Source: Paenibacillus zeirhizosphaerae (GTDB taxonomy: Bacteria > Bacillota > Bacilli > Paenibacillales > Paenibacillaceae). Taken from it: DNA of 64,000 nt. Made by a program: the position numbers and the translations under genes. The stretch lies in contig NZ_JAPCKK010000016.1 in NCBI RefSeq assembly GCF_030705605.1, positions 558,001 through 622,000 of the forward strand, written 5' to 3'. Positions 1 to 7,619 of the stretch are shown in pieces; the first letter of the stretch is position 1; each line of letters opens with the position of its first letter. A model generated the notes under the pieces. That model saw only the letters and a program-made list of their open reading frames with translations, made no database searches and was not told the origin of the DNA.

Positions 1-228
1 CTCCGTGGGAATCTGCTCATTCAGATCAAGCTTGGACAGGACCTCCACCAGCGCCGGGTCCTCTTGTACCGGAACACCGTGCTCTTTGGCTCTTTCCAGA
101 ATGGCCTCCGCCACCTTGCCGCGGCCTTTGGCAACCACAACAGGTGCGTCATTTTCACCCGGGCTGTATTTAAGTGCAACCGCTTTTTTCTGGGACAGGG
201 AAGGGGCGTCATCCGTCTGCTCTTTCAT
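1..228 (-). CDS. ylqH: FlhB C-terminal domain homologue YlqH (3' end cut by window)
   Basis: The 76 residues seen match the cytoplasmic C-terminal domain of the flagellar export protein FlhB: the core 'AVALKYSPGENDAPVVVAKG' is followed by a helix with 'AEAILERAKEHGVPV'. The membrane part of FlhB is absent, and the NPTH autocleavage motif that normally precedes the AVALKY strand is replaced by SQKK, so no self-processing is expected. The start ATG overlaps the stop of ylqG in an ATGA, which implies translational coupling. B. subtilis has the same ylqG-ylqH pair next to rnhB. The exact function is unknown; a role with the FliK-like partner is inference. The gene runs off the left edge. Confidence 0.8.
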   Translation of the reverse strand, partial: MKEQTDDAPSLSQKKAVALKYSPGENDAPVVVAKGRGKVAEAILERAKEHGVPVQEDPALVEVLSKLDLNEQIPTE

Positions 229-2135
229 ACTTTGATATCGACTCCTTTATACACCTGCGGGCTGTAGTCCCCAACGATATGGGCGGCTGTGCCGCTTTCC
301 GCCTGCACACGGACCGGGAGCGGCTCCGCTTTCAGTGTCAGAAGCTGGTAGCCGATACCGGCCAAAGATTCAATTATAGTTTCACGTGTACTGTCCAGCA
401 AAGACTCCGTCCACTCGCTGTTATTATGCACTTTTACACTGACGATACGATTCACAACCTGGACATCAACCATCGTCGTTCCCAGAGCTTTCATATCAAG
501 GTCAAACCATAGGCGGCAATTGGATGAATCCAACTCTCCGCGTTTGCCCCTTCTGGACTGGATCTGTACGGATGCCGTCTCCTGGCCGTCCGGTCCAACA
601 AAAGGGATAAACATGTGCACCTGGGCAAAAGGAGCCGTCCGGTCCGTGTTCAGCAGCAACTGCTGTCCGGTCAGATGCTGCACAACCTGCTGCGCGGCCT
701 CCTTCAGGGCCGGCGGCACGCTGCTGCTGTCCATCAACTGCAGCAGCAGCCCCTTGACGGTGGCGTCGTCCACCTGCGCCGCCGTCTGAGCTGCCGACGC
801 TGCGCCTGTCGGCAGCTCCACACGCGCCGGGGCCAGCCCGGCCGCCGCGCGCAGCGCCTGCTGCTCGTGCTCCGCACCGAGCAGCTTCAGCACCCGCCCC
901 ACCCACGGATCTTCCCTGTGGGTGACTGCGGGTGCTTGGCCTTCACCCGGTCCGTTGTCCGGGACCGGGTCCGCTTGCTGCGCCGCGATGCTGCGCAGCT
1001 CCTGCAGCAGCGTGCGCAGCTTAGGCAGCGCGTCTTCCTGCGGCGTAGCAGCCGCTGCTGCGCCGCCTGCCGGTAGCGGCACTCCTGCTGGCTTGTTACG
1101 GTCGGCTGCTACTGCCTCCGTCATCTCGCCCGCAACCACGGCCGTGCTGAAGGTCCCCCTGCCGGTGGGGAGGCGCGCTCCATCCGCTCTGTCCTTCCCG
1201 GCCGTTGCCGGCGCTCCACCATTCAGCGGGGAAGCGGCTGCGCCGGATCTCCCCTGCGCTCCTGGTGCTTCCAGCTCCGCATGATTCACATTTGCCATGC
1301 CGCCGCTTCCTCTAGCTTCAGCAGCCCCTGCTCCTTCACCCTGCCGTGCTGCGGCTCCATTTCCCATCCACTGAGCCGGGACCGCACCGATGTTGCCCGT
1401 CTTCGCTGCGGCCGAACCGGATCCGCTCATACCTGAAGCATTCGCACTATTCGGCAATACAGCAGTCTTTGCATTTACCTCTGAAGCCGGACTGCCGGTA
1501 GCGGCACCCGCAAGATCTGAACCACCACGGATTCCCTGCTTCAAAGTCTGTTCAACAAGCTTCTCCAGGGAAGACAGCAACTGGTCCAATGGAGGCCCGA
1601 AGATGGCCTGGTGCAGGCCTGCTACCGCTTCCGCGGTGATTGGAAGCCCCCGCTGGAAAGCCACAGCCGCCGCCTGAACAATCGTCTCCGGTTTGGCTCC
1701 GCTTGGCAGCAGGTAATCCACCGCCTCCCGCAGCAGCTCCGCATTTTCCGCCGTGAGGGGAATGCCGCTGCGCTGCATCAACTGGATCAACTCGCGGTTC
1801 TGCGACGTATCCGGCAGCTTTACCGATTGCAGCACCTCAGCTATGGCAACAGTTGAGATCGGTTGATTTGCTCCTTGAGACAGCGGCTTTAGCACGACAG
1901 TCCCATCATCGTTTGGGGGCTGCACTTGCAGCAGCGCCATCTGCCCTTCCTGAAGTGGTGTCTCTACCTTAGCCCGTACCTGCGTGCCTTGGATTTGCAG
2001 AACCGCTTCTCCACCGTCTTCGGAGACCTTCACCACCGTTCCACGGACGACCTGTCCGGTCTGCAGCTCCAGCTTTTTGCTCTCTCCTGCTTTCGCATCC
2101 CCAAGCAGTCCCCGGATCACTGACCCGATATTCAT
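225..2135 (-). CDS. ylqG: FliK-like protein YlqG
   Basis: 636-residue protein. The first ~110 residues are a compact domain (around 'GQVVRGTVVKVSEDGGEAVL'). The middle, about residues 210-420, is Ala/Gly/Pro-rich low complexity. The last ~120 residues resemble the hook-length control domain of FliK ('LWFDLDMKALGTTMVDVQV', then a helix ending in GIGYQL). This layout fits a FliK-type ruler protein. The second of two ATGs was chosen, because the AGGAGG directly abuts the first ATG but lies 9 nt from the second. It is followed by ylqH (FlhB C-terminal domain) with a 4-nt overlap. Its function is unproven. The GC-rich repetitive middle region is probably variable between strains. Confidence 0.8.
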   Translation of the reverse strand: MNIGSVIRGLLGDAKAGESKKLELQTGQVVRGTVVKVSEDGGEAVLQIQGTQVRAKVETPLQEGQMALLQVQPPNDDGTVVLKPLSQGANQPISTVAIAEVLQSVKLPDTSQNRELIQLMQRSGIPLTAENAELLREAVDYLLPSGAKPETIVQAAAVAFQRGLPITAEAVAGLHQAIFGPPLDQLLSSLEKLVEQTLKQGIRGGSDLAGAATGSPASEVNAKTAVLPNSANASGMSGSGSAAAKTGNIGAVPAQWMGNGAAARQGEGAGAAEARGSGGMANVNHAELEAPGAQGRSGAAASPLNGGAPATAGKDRADGARLPTGRGTFSTAVVAGEMTEAVAADRNKPAGVPLPAGGAAAAATPQEDALPKLRTLLQELRSIAAQQADPVPDNGPGEGQAPAVTHREDPWVGRVLKLLGAEHEQQALRAAAGLAPARVELPTGAASAAQTAAQVDDATVKGLLLQLMDSSSVPPALKEAAQQVVQHLTGQQLLLNTDRTAPFAQVHMFIPFVGPDGQETASVQIQSRRGKRGELDSSNCRLWFDLDMKALGTTMVDVQVVNRIVSVKVHNNSEWTESLLDSTRETIIESLAGIGYQLLTLKAEPLPVRVQAESGTAAHIVGDYSPQVYKGVDIKV

Positions 2136-2210
2136 GCCGCCCATCCTCCTGTCATTCTTCTATCTATTGTATATCGGCGCGCACCTGCCTCCAGATGAGC
2201 GTATCCGGAT

Positions 2211-2837
2211 TCAAAGATCAAACAATGTAGGCTGCTCGACCAGCAGATTTCCCAAAAAGCTGCGCCGATGCATATCCGTAGGACCGAGGGCCATGATCTG
2301 TTCACGGTGCAGCTTGGTGGCGTATCCTTTATGTATAGCAATACCATATTCAGGGTATTTGGCTTCCCATTCCCCACGACACAGCCGGTCTCTCGTCACT
2401 TTCGCGATAATGGACGCAGCAGCAATGGACTGACTCACCGCATCCCCTTTAATAATCGCTAATTGCGGCAGAGGGATATCCACTTTCTCGGCGTCAACCA
2501 GCAGATAGTCCGGCTGCAAGCCCATAGCTTCCACCGCCTTTTTCATAGCCAAACGCGCGGCCTGCTTGATGTTGATCTCATCAATCAGCTTTGCAGTCAC
2601 GGTGCCGATCCCGATCGCCAGCGCATTTTCCATGATCAGCTCATAGCAGGTTTCTCTCTTTTTGTCGGTCAGTTTTTTGGAATCCGTGACTCCTTCCAAT
2701 ATCAGTCCTGTTGGCAAAATAACCGCGGCAGCCACCACATCCCCGAACAGACAGCCCCTCCCTACTTCATCGATCCCCGCGACATATTTATAATTCTGCT
2801 TCCAACATTCCTCTTCATAACGAAGCATTTCCGTCAT
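2211..2837 (-). CDS. rnhB: Ribonuclease HII
   Basis: Cleaves RNA in RNA-DNA hybrids and removes single ribonucleotides from DNA. The 208-residue length is normal. The family signature GIDEVGRG is present (Asp23, Glu24), as are the third acidic residue in 'LLVDAEKV' (near 117) and the last one in 'IKGDAVSQSIAAASIIAKVTRD'. The segment after GRG reads CLFGDVVAAAV where most homologues have PLAGPVVAAAV, so the loop beside the active site is unusual although the acidic residues remain. It starts a transcription unit with ylqG and ylqH, downstream of the rbgA terminator. A GGCGGGTG ribosome binding site lies about 10 nt before the ATG. Confidence 0.95.
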   Translation of the reverse strand: MTEMLRYEEECWKQNYKYVAGIDEVGRGCLFGDVVAAAVILPTGLILEGVTDSKKLTDKKRETCYELIMENALAIGIGTVTAKLIDEINIKQAARLAMKKAVEAMGLQPDYLLVDAEKVDIPLPQLAIIKGDAVSQSIAAASIIAKVTRDRLCRGEWEAKYPEYGIAIHKGYATKLHREQIMALGPTDMHRRSFLGNLLVEQPTLFDL

Positions 2838-2983
2838 TTGTATTCAACACCCGCCTTTATTTTACTCTGCTTCCTCATTCGAACGCTTCCCGTATGCAAT
2901 GAATGACTAACATACTCTAGCTTATCATACCGGCCTAGGGCCAAAAAGGGGATGTCCTATTTTCGGCAAAGCTATATTTTTCC

Positions 2984-3025
2984 ACAAAAAAACCTTCCGT
3001 ATCTCCACCAGAGACACGGAAGGTT
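2984..3025 (-). terminator. Intrinsic terminator after rbgA
   Basis: A 10-bp perfect stem (2991-3000 with 3016-3025, AACCTTCCGT) is followed on the minus strand by a run of seven T. It ends the lepB-rbgA unit and separates it from rnhB. Confidence 0.85.
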
Positions 3026-3082
3026 CTTCCTTTCCGTTCAAAAAAAGGGCTTAGCTCTGCTTTTTCAAAGCTTCTTGTGACT

Positions 3083-3943
3083 TCAATAAGGAGCTTCCAG
3101 CGAAAACCGGCCTAGCTTGCCTGCCCGCAGCTCACGCAACAGCACGCCCGACGCCTTCTCCAGATCCACCCGTCCGCCGCTGACGATACAGCCCCGTTTA
3201 CGGCCAATCGCTTCCATGACGCCGACAATCTCATCCGGATTCTCACTGTCCTCGGGTCTTGCGGTCAGCTCAAATCGCTCCGCCATAGTATCCCAGTAAT
3301 AGCTTACTAAATATTTTACCGCAAAAAAGGCAATATCTTCAACATTAAGTATTTCCTCTTTGATTGCGCCTGTTACGGCAAGCCGGTACCCGACATTCTG
3401 GTCCTCAAATTTCGGCCATAAAATCCCCGGCGTGTCCAACAGCTCGATCTCTCCAATCCGAATCCACTGCTGCGCCTTCGTTACGCCGGGCCGATCGCCC
3501 GTCGCTGCCACACTGCGGCCGGCCATGCGGTTAATCAGCGTCGATTTACCCACGTTCGGAATACCGACAATTAATGCACGGATTGGCCGCGGCTTTATCC
3601 CTTTCGCAATCTGACGATCGATTTTCTCCTTAAGCAGCACCTTAGCCTGAACCGGAATGTCCTTAATGCCCGTGCCTGTCTGGGCATCGACCGGCAGCGC
3701 CGTTTGTCCCTGCTCTTTAAAATAAGCGATCCACTGCTGCGTCACTGCAGAGTCGGCAAGATCTGCCTTGTTCATAATGATCATCCGCGGCTTGCCCTGC
3801 AAAATCTCGTCGATCATGGGATTGCGGCTGGACAGCGGAAGTCTCGCATCTATAAGCTCTATCACCAGATCAATCAGCTTCAGCTTCTCCTGAATCTGGC
3901 GGCGTGCCCTGGTCATATGCCCGGGGAACCACTGTATCGTCAC
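3083..3943 (-). CDS. rbgA: Ribosome biogenesis GTPase A (RbgA/YlqF)
   Basis: Circularly permuted GTPase required for late assembly of the 50S subunit. The motif order is G4 (NKAD, near residue 60), then G1 ('[14 protein letters not shown]', near 125) and G3 (DTPGILWP, near 175), which is diagnostic of the YlqF/YawG class. The N-terminus '[17 protein letters not shown]' is typical and 286 residues is the usual length. Translation starts at GTG with an AGGTGA ribosome binding site 5-6 nt upstream. It lies 39 bp downstream of lepB in the same unit and is followed by a strong terminator. Confidence 0.96.
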   Translation of the reverse strand: MTIQWFPGHMTRARRQIQEKLKLIDLVIELIDARLPLSSRNPMIDEILQGKPRMIIMNKADLADSAVTQQWIAYFKEQGQTALPVDAQTGTGIKDIPVQAKVLLKEKIDRQIAKGIKPRPIRALIVGIPNVGKSTLINRMAGRSVAATGDRPGVTKAQQWIRIGEIELLDTPGILWPKFEDQNVGYRLAVTGAIKEEILNVEDIAFFAVKYLVSYYWDTMAERFELTARPEDSENPDEIVGVMEAIGRKRGCIVSGGRVDLEKASGVLLRELRAGKLGRFSLEAPY

Positions 3944-3982
3944 CGTATCACCTCATTGTATAAAACATGTATTTAGAATGCG

Positions 3983-4612
3983 CTATTCGTCGTGATTAAT
4001 CCATTCCATCTCACGGATTGGCCAGAAGATCACATCAGCACGGCCTATAACATCGTCTAAATTGATAAAACCCAGCTTGCGGCTGTCCGTACTGTTCGAA
4101 CGGTTGTCCCCCATGACAAATATTTGTCCCTCAGGAACCTTCGTTTCCTGATTCACGCCATTCGGGAAATCCATCAGCATATTGTAATCTTCGCCCTTGG
4201 CATGCGCTTCCTGTACGGCTTCTTGAATGTAGGTTTCCGGAATCTGCTCGCCGTTCACCTTAACAACATCCCCTTCAACCGTCACCGTATCGCCGGGAAC
4301 AGCAATCACGCGTTTAATAAAGTCGCGGTTTTCTTCAGGTACATGAAACACGATAACTTCGCCGCGCTGCGGCTCACGGATATTATACAAAATTTCATTC
4401 ACAATCACCCGTTCACCTGTATGGAAATTCGGCTGCATCGACGGTCCTTCAACGATAAACGGCTTGAAGAGAAGCCAGCGGATCAGGAACACCAGCACCA
4501 AAGCGATGACGATTGCCTTAACCCATTCCCAAATCTCATTTTTTTCTTTCTTTGTTGCTCCGCCACCATCAGCCGGCTGCTGTGCAGAACCCTGCTCCAA
4601 TTCGCGCTCCAT
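3983..4612 (-). CDS. lepB: Type I signal peptidase
   Basis: Membrane-bound serine protease that removes signal peptides from secreted proteins. It has a short hydrophilic N-terminus, one membrane segment (about residues 31-49), then the Ser-Lys dyad: Ser58 in 'EGPSMQPNF' and Lys100 in 'RDFIKRVIAVPGD'. The conserved box 'GDNRSNSTDSRKLGFI' lies near the end. The single anchor and 209-residue length are typical of Gram-positive SipS-type enzymes. It sits between rplS and rbgA, as in other Bacillales. The start has an AGAGAGGA ribosome binding site. Confidence 0.95.
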   Translation of the reverse strand: MERELEQGSAQQPADGGGATKKEKNEIWEWVKAIVIALVLVFLIRWLLFKPFIVEGPSMQPNFHTGERVIVNEILYNIREPQRGEVIVFHVPEENRDFIKRVIAVPGDTVTVEGDVVKVNGEQIPETYIQEAVQEAHAKGEDYNMLMDFPNGVNQETKVPEGQIFVMGDNRSNSTDSRKLGFINLDDVIGRADVIFWPIREMEWINHDE

Positions 4613-4730
4613 CGTTCACTGTCCTCTCTTATGGTCAAGTTTCTACAGTCCCTATGTAATTTCATGTAAATGTAGAAACAAAGCGGTTCTCATGAAGAGT
4701 ATCTGCCTCATGAAATTGCCTCATTGAAAT

Positions 4731-4765
4731 AACAAAAGGGGCTTGCTGAACAAGCCCCTTTTGTT
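4731..4765 (-). terminator. Terminator after rplS
   Basis: A 15-bp perfect stem (4731-4745 with 4751-4765) has a CTGAA loop. The minus-strand 3' arm ends in CCCCTTTTGTT. It lies directly downstream of rplS and upstream of lepB, so rplS is probably its own transcript. Confidence 0.85.
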
Positions 4766-4774
4766 ACTCGTGTA

Positions 4775-5119
4775 TTAACGACGAATTTCTTTAATTCTCG
4801 CTGCTTTACCGCGCAGTTCACGAAGATAATAAAGCTTCGCACGACGCACTTTACCACGGCGAGCCACTTCGATTTTATCGATTTTCGGGGAATGCAGTGG
4901 GAAAGTTCTTTCCACACCTACACCGTAAGAAATTTTACGAACCGTAAAAGTCTCACTGATTCCGCCGCCACGGCGCTTGATTACAACACCTTCAAACAAC
5001 TGGATACGCTCGCGCGAACCCTCGATAACCTTAACGTGCACTTTCAAAGTGTCACCAGGACGAAAGCTTGGCAAATCGCTACGCAGTTGCTCTTGAGTAA
5101 TCGCTTGGACGATATTCAT
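4775..5119 (-). CDS. rplS: 50S ribosomal protein L19
   Basis: The 114-residue protein matches L19 along its whole length, with '[15 protein letters not shown]' near residue 20, the '[27 protein letters not shown]' core and the basic C-terminus ('[19 protein letters not shown]'). L19 sits at the 30S-50S interface. The ribosome binding site GGAAGGAGGG is strong. It has its own promoter (5223-5252), a leader of about 100 nt and a terminator. It is separated from trmD by 463 bp holding the repeat pair described below. Confidence 0.98.
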   Translation of the reverse strand: MNIVQAITQEQLRSDLPSFRPGDTLKVHVKVIEGSRERIQLFEGVVIKRRGGGISETFTVRKISYGVGVERTFPLHSPKIDKIEVARRGKVRRAKLYYLRELRGKAARIKEIRR

Positions 5120-5222
5120 CTAGGACTCCCTCCTTCCGCTACAGGTGTTCATGCCTCTTCCAGAAACTCGTCTGTTTCCTTCATCATTAACAGAGGACCA
5201 CCATATTACACACAACGGAAGA

Positions 5223-5252
5223 ATTATACCATGGATTAGTTCGTTTGCGCAA
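5223..5252 (-). promoter_or_regulatory. Sigma-A promoter of rplS
   Basis: On the minus strand TTGCGC (5247-5252), an 18-nt spacer and a perfect TATAAT (5223-5228). Transcription would start about 95 nt before rplS. Bacillales often carry an autoregulatory L19 leader here, but I could not identify that motif with confidence. Confidence 0.65.
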
Positions 5253-5302
5253 CAAAAATTAAGGGACTTGACCATTAAATTATTAAATTTATATTTTATT
5301 AT

Positions 5303-5365
5303 AAGAAAAATGTCTATCGATGTAAATTCACAGAAGATAGACCGCGTTTAGCGGGAATTTTTCTT
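5303..5365. repeat. 63-nt structured repeat, copy 1
   Basis: First of two tandem copies in the 463-bp gap between trmD and rplS. It can fold into an outer stem AAGAAAAAT/ATTTTTCTT enclosing a hairpin around TCTATCGA and a second one CCGC-GTTTA-GCGG. Five of 63 positions differ from copy 2, and the last pair of the outer stem is T-A here but C-G in the other copies. A conserved tail with AGGAAGCCTATACTAAG follows (to 5390). In this copy GTCTATC and GATAGAC could also pair over a longer range. Confidence 0.7.
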
Positions 5366-5413
5366 GCGATTCCAGGAAGCCTATACTAAGAAGTTTATAC
5401 TTTCTGCAATCTT

Positions 5414-5476
5414 AAGAAAAACATCTATCGATGTAAATTCACAGAAGACAGACCGCGTTTAGCGGAAGTTTTTCTT
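5414..5476. repeat. 63-nt structured repeat, copy 2
   Basis: Starts 111 bp after copy 1, in direct orientation and with the same tail (to 5501). The outer stem is AAGAAAAAC/GTTTTTCTT. The first internal hairpin is ACATC-TATC-GATGT and the second CCGC-GTTTA-GCGG. It lies upstream of the rplS promoter and downstream of the trmD terminator. No open reading frame or transposase is associated. The rest of the 5120-5582 gap is AT-rich and holds only the rplS promoter and leader. Confidence 0.7.
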
Positions 5477-5520
5477 GTCATTCCAGGAAGCCTATACTAA
5501 GCCAGCAGATCTGACACAAG

Positions 5521-5565
5521 AAAAAAAAGACCGCTTCAGTCCCGATGGAATCGGAGGAAGCCGTC
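5521..5565 (-). terminator. Terminator after trmD
   Basis: On the minus strand GACGGCTTC (5557-5565) pairs with GAAGCGGTC (5529-5537), followed by eight T. It ends the ylxM-to-trmD operon. Confidence 0.85.
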
Positions 5566-5582
5566 TTTTATCAACGTTGCAT

Positions 5583-6410
5583 CTATGTGCTCTTGGAGGC
5601 CTGTGAATCACGCAAAGATTGAATCCATTGTCTTTCCTTGGCGGTCAAATCAGCATGATCCAGCAGATCGGGACGTCTTTCCAGCGTCCGCCGCAATGAT
5701 TCACGCCGCCGCCACTCCTCAATATTCGCATGGTGGCCTGAAAGCAGGATATCAGGCACCTTCCAGCCGCGAAAATCAAGCGGTCTCGTATAATGCGGAT
5801 GCTCCAGCAGCCCTGTGCTGAACGAGTCAGCCACCGCACTCGTTTCATTGCCGAGCACACCTGGCAGAAGTCGTACGACGCTGTCAATAACAGTCATGGC
5901 AGGCAGCTCTCCACCTGTCAGGACATAATCCCCGATGGACAGCTCATCGGTCACCAGATGCTCACGGATGCGCTCATCATAGCCTTCATAATGGCCGCAT
6001 ATGAAAATCAGATGCTCCTCGCGCGCCAGCTCCTCCGCTTTTCTCTGGGTGAAAGTCTCCCCCTGGGGACACATCAGAATAATGCGCGGTGGCCTGGCCG
6101 TTCCGGCCGGTTGCTCATCCGCCGTCCATTGGGCCTCAGATTTAGTCACTTCCCCTTCTTTAGAAACCTTATCTGCTTGTCCTTCCAGCAAGTCCTCCAC
6201 CGCGGCAAAAATCGGATCAGGCTTGAGCACCATACCTCCTCCCCCACCGTAGGGAGTATCGTCAACCGTATTATGCTTGTTGTCGGCGTACGGCCGGAAG
6301 TTGACTGCACTGAGTGAAACGATGCCCTTTTCCTGAGCTTTGCCGAGGATACTGGCACCGAAGACACCTTCGAACATTTCCGGAAAAAGGGTTAATACTT
6401 CCACTTTCAT
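5583..6410 (-). CDS. trmD: tRNA (guanine-N1)-methyltransferase TrmD
   Basis: Methylates G37 of tRNAs using S-adenosylmethionine, which prevents frameshifting. The SPOUT trefoil-knot signature is complete ('[19 protein letters not shown]', '[13 protein letters not shown]', 'LLPGVLGNE'). At 275 residues it is about 30 longer than the B. subtilis type. The extra residues form a hydrophilic insertion at about 77-105, between 'AVEDLLE' and '[11 protein letters not shown]', before the knot. It starts 1 nt after the rimM stop, so the two are tightly coupled. A strong terminator follows. Confidence 0.96.
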   Translation of the reverse strand: MKVEVLTLFPEMFEGVFGASILGKAQEKGIVSLSAVNFRPYADNKHNTVDDTPYGGGGGMVLKPDPIFAAVEDLLEGQADKVSKEGEVTKSEAQWTADEQPAGTARPPRIILMCPQGETFTQRKAEELAREEHLIFICGHYEGYDERIREHLVTDELSIGDYVLTGGELPAMTVIDSVVRLLPGVLGNETSAVADSFSTGLLEHPHYTRPLDFRGWKVPDILLSGHHANIEEWRRRESLRRTLERRPDLLDHADLTAKERQWIQSLRDSQASKST

Positions 6411-6411
6411 A

Positions 6412-6927
6412 TCAAAGGAGTCCTTCCATGAGCCGAACCGTTACTTTTTTATTCTGCACATCCACAGACAACACAACTTCTTCGATGTACGGGAGCAACA
6501 GCTCTTTGCCCGTCTTGAGCTTGACTACCCAGACATCATTGGCACCCGGGCTCAATATTTCCTTGATCTCACCAAGCTCTTCCCCGTCTTCCGTAAAGGC
6601 GATACAGCCGATAATTTCATGGTAATAGTATTCGTCGTCCTCCAGCTCACCCAGCCGCTCTTCGGTTACTTTCAGCATACTGCCCTTATATTTCTCTACA
6701 TCGTTAATATTGCCGTATTCCTTGAATTTAACGATAACTAGGTTCTTCTGAAACCGTGCCTGCTCCACCGTCACCGGAATCGGTGCCCCGCCTTTCTCCG
6801 GTATGATCAGCAGTTCGCCGTCTTTTGCGAACCGATCTTCCGGAAAATCAGTGGATGTGAGTATTTTCAGTTCCCCGCGAATGCCGTGCGTGTTAACGAT
6901 CTTGCCGACATTATACAGTTTATGCAT
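6412..6927 (-). CDS. rimM: 16S rRNA processing protein RimM
   Basis: Binds S19 and assists maturation of the 30S head. The N-terminal domain begins '[20 protein letters not shown]', and the PRC-barrel part has 'YYYHEIIGC' and 'NDVWVVK'. The internal ATG at 6927 was chosen because AGGAGGAGC precedes it by about 3-4 nt and RimM proteins begin here; the upstream extension has no ribosome binding site. The resulting 171 residues is a normal length. It is 1 nt from trmD. An attenuator-like hairpin lies between it and khpA. Confidence 0.95.
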   Translation of the reverse strand: MHKLYNVGKIVNTHGIRGELKILTSTDFPEDRFAKDGELLIIPEKGGAPIPVTVEQARFQKNLVIVKFKEYGNINDVEKYKGSMLKVTEERLGELEDDEYYYHEIIGCIAFTEDGEELGEIKEILSPGANDVWVVKLKTGKELLLPYIEEVVLSVDVQNKKVTVRLMEGLL

Positions 6928-6988
6928 ATTGCTCCTCCTACACTTAGTACGTTCCATAAGGGCCAGATATAATTTATGTTCAGCATGT

Positions 6989-7028
6989 ACGAAAAAGGGC
7001 TAGGACATTCATCCTAACCCCCTTTCGT
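6989..7028 (-). terminator. Attenuator-like terminator between khpA and rimM
   Basis: The minus strand reads ACGAAAGGGGGTTAGGA, a short loop, then TCCTAGCCCTTTTTCGT: a long stem ending in a run of five T, placed inside the operon. It could limit expression of rimM-trmD relative to ffh-rpsP-khpA, which is a proposal from position only. Confidence 0.65.
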
Positions 7029-7034
7029 ATATCT

Positions 7035-7265
7035 TTAAGATATGATATCTACGGTTACCCGCTTATCCATCTTAACGGCTGCCGATGTAACCACAGTGCG
7101 AAGTGCTTTGGCGATCCGGCCCTGCTTGCCAATAACCTTGCCCACATCATCTGGATGCACGCTAAGCTCATATACAACAAGCCGATCCTTCTCCACAGTC
7201 TTCACGATCACATCTTCCGGATGATCGACTAAAGCCTTAGCAATAAGAATTACTAATTCTTCCAT
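7035..7265 (-). CDS. khpA: KH-domain RNA-binding protein KhpA (YlqC)
   Basis: 76-residue single KH domain with the RNA-binding loop GKQGRIAKALR (near residues 46-56) in 'HPDDVGKVIGKQGRIA'. KhpA usually pairs with KhpB/Jag and influences cell division and RNA metabolism in Gram-positive bacteria. The position between rpsP and rimM is conserved in Bacillales. The ribosome binding site is GGAGGG, 6 nt before the ATG. The attenuator-like hairpin follows directly. Confidence 0.92.
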   Translation of the reverse strand: MEELVILIAKALVDHPEDVIVKTVEKDRLVVYELSVHPDDVGKVIGKQGRIAKALRTVVTSAAVKMDKRVTVDIIS

Positions 7266-7288
7266 GGTTGACCCTCCGAATCAGCGCC

Positions 7289-7561
7289 TTATTTCTGCAA
7301 TTTAGACTCATGAAACTTCTTCATAACGCCAGCTTTGCTGAGCAAGTTGCGGACGGTATCGGATGCTTGCGCACCGTTTTGAAGCCATTTCAGCGCTTTA
7401 TCTTCGTCGATTTTCACAACTGCCGGAACTTCAACAGGGTTGTAATAACCGATTTCTTCGATAAAACGGCCGTCACGAGGGGAACGGGAATCAGAAACCA
7501 CCACGCGATAGAAAGGCGCTTTATGTGCACCCATACGTTTCAGACGAATACGAACTGCCAC
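7289..7561 (-). CDS. rpsP: 30S ribosomal protein S16
   Basis: S16 stabilises the 30S body. The protein begins '(M)[19 protein letters not shown]' and contains '[19 protein letters not shown]', both typical. The start was set at GTG 7561, preceded by AAGGAGGTG at the right spacing, giving the usual 90 residues; upstream codons in this frame would run through the ribosome binding site. It lies between ffh and khpA in the operon. Confidence 0.97.
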   Translation of the reverse strand: MAVRIRLKRMGAHKAPFYRVVVSDSRSPRDGRFIEEIGYYNPVEVPAVVKIDEDKALKWLQNGAQASDTVRNLLSKAGVMKKFHESKLQK

Positions 7562-7619
7562 GAAATTCACCTCCTTCAAGAAATAGACTCTTTATTTAAA
7601 CATGGGACTGGTTGGAGCA

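Noticed and set aside
502..1284. Ala/Gly/Arg-rich ORFs on both strands inside ylqG
   Set aside because: Shadows of the low-complexity GC-rich middle of ylqG.
5378..5501. FapR half-sites (TATACTAAG) in the repeat tails
   Set aside because: Only one half matches and there is no opposing half; not called as operators, only mentioned as a possible relationship.
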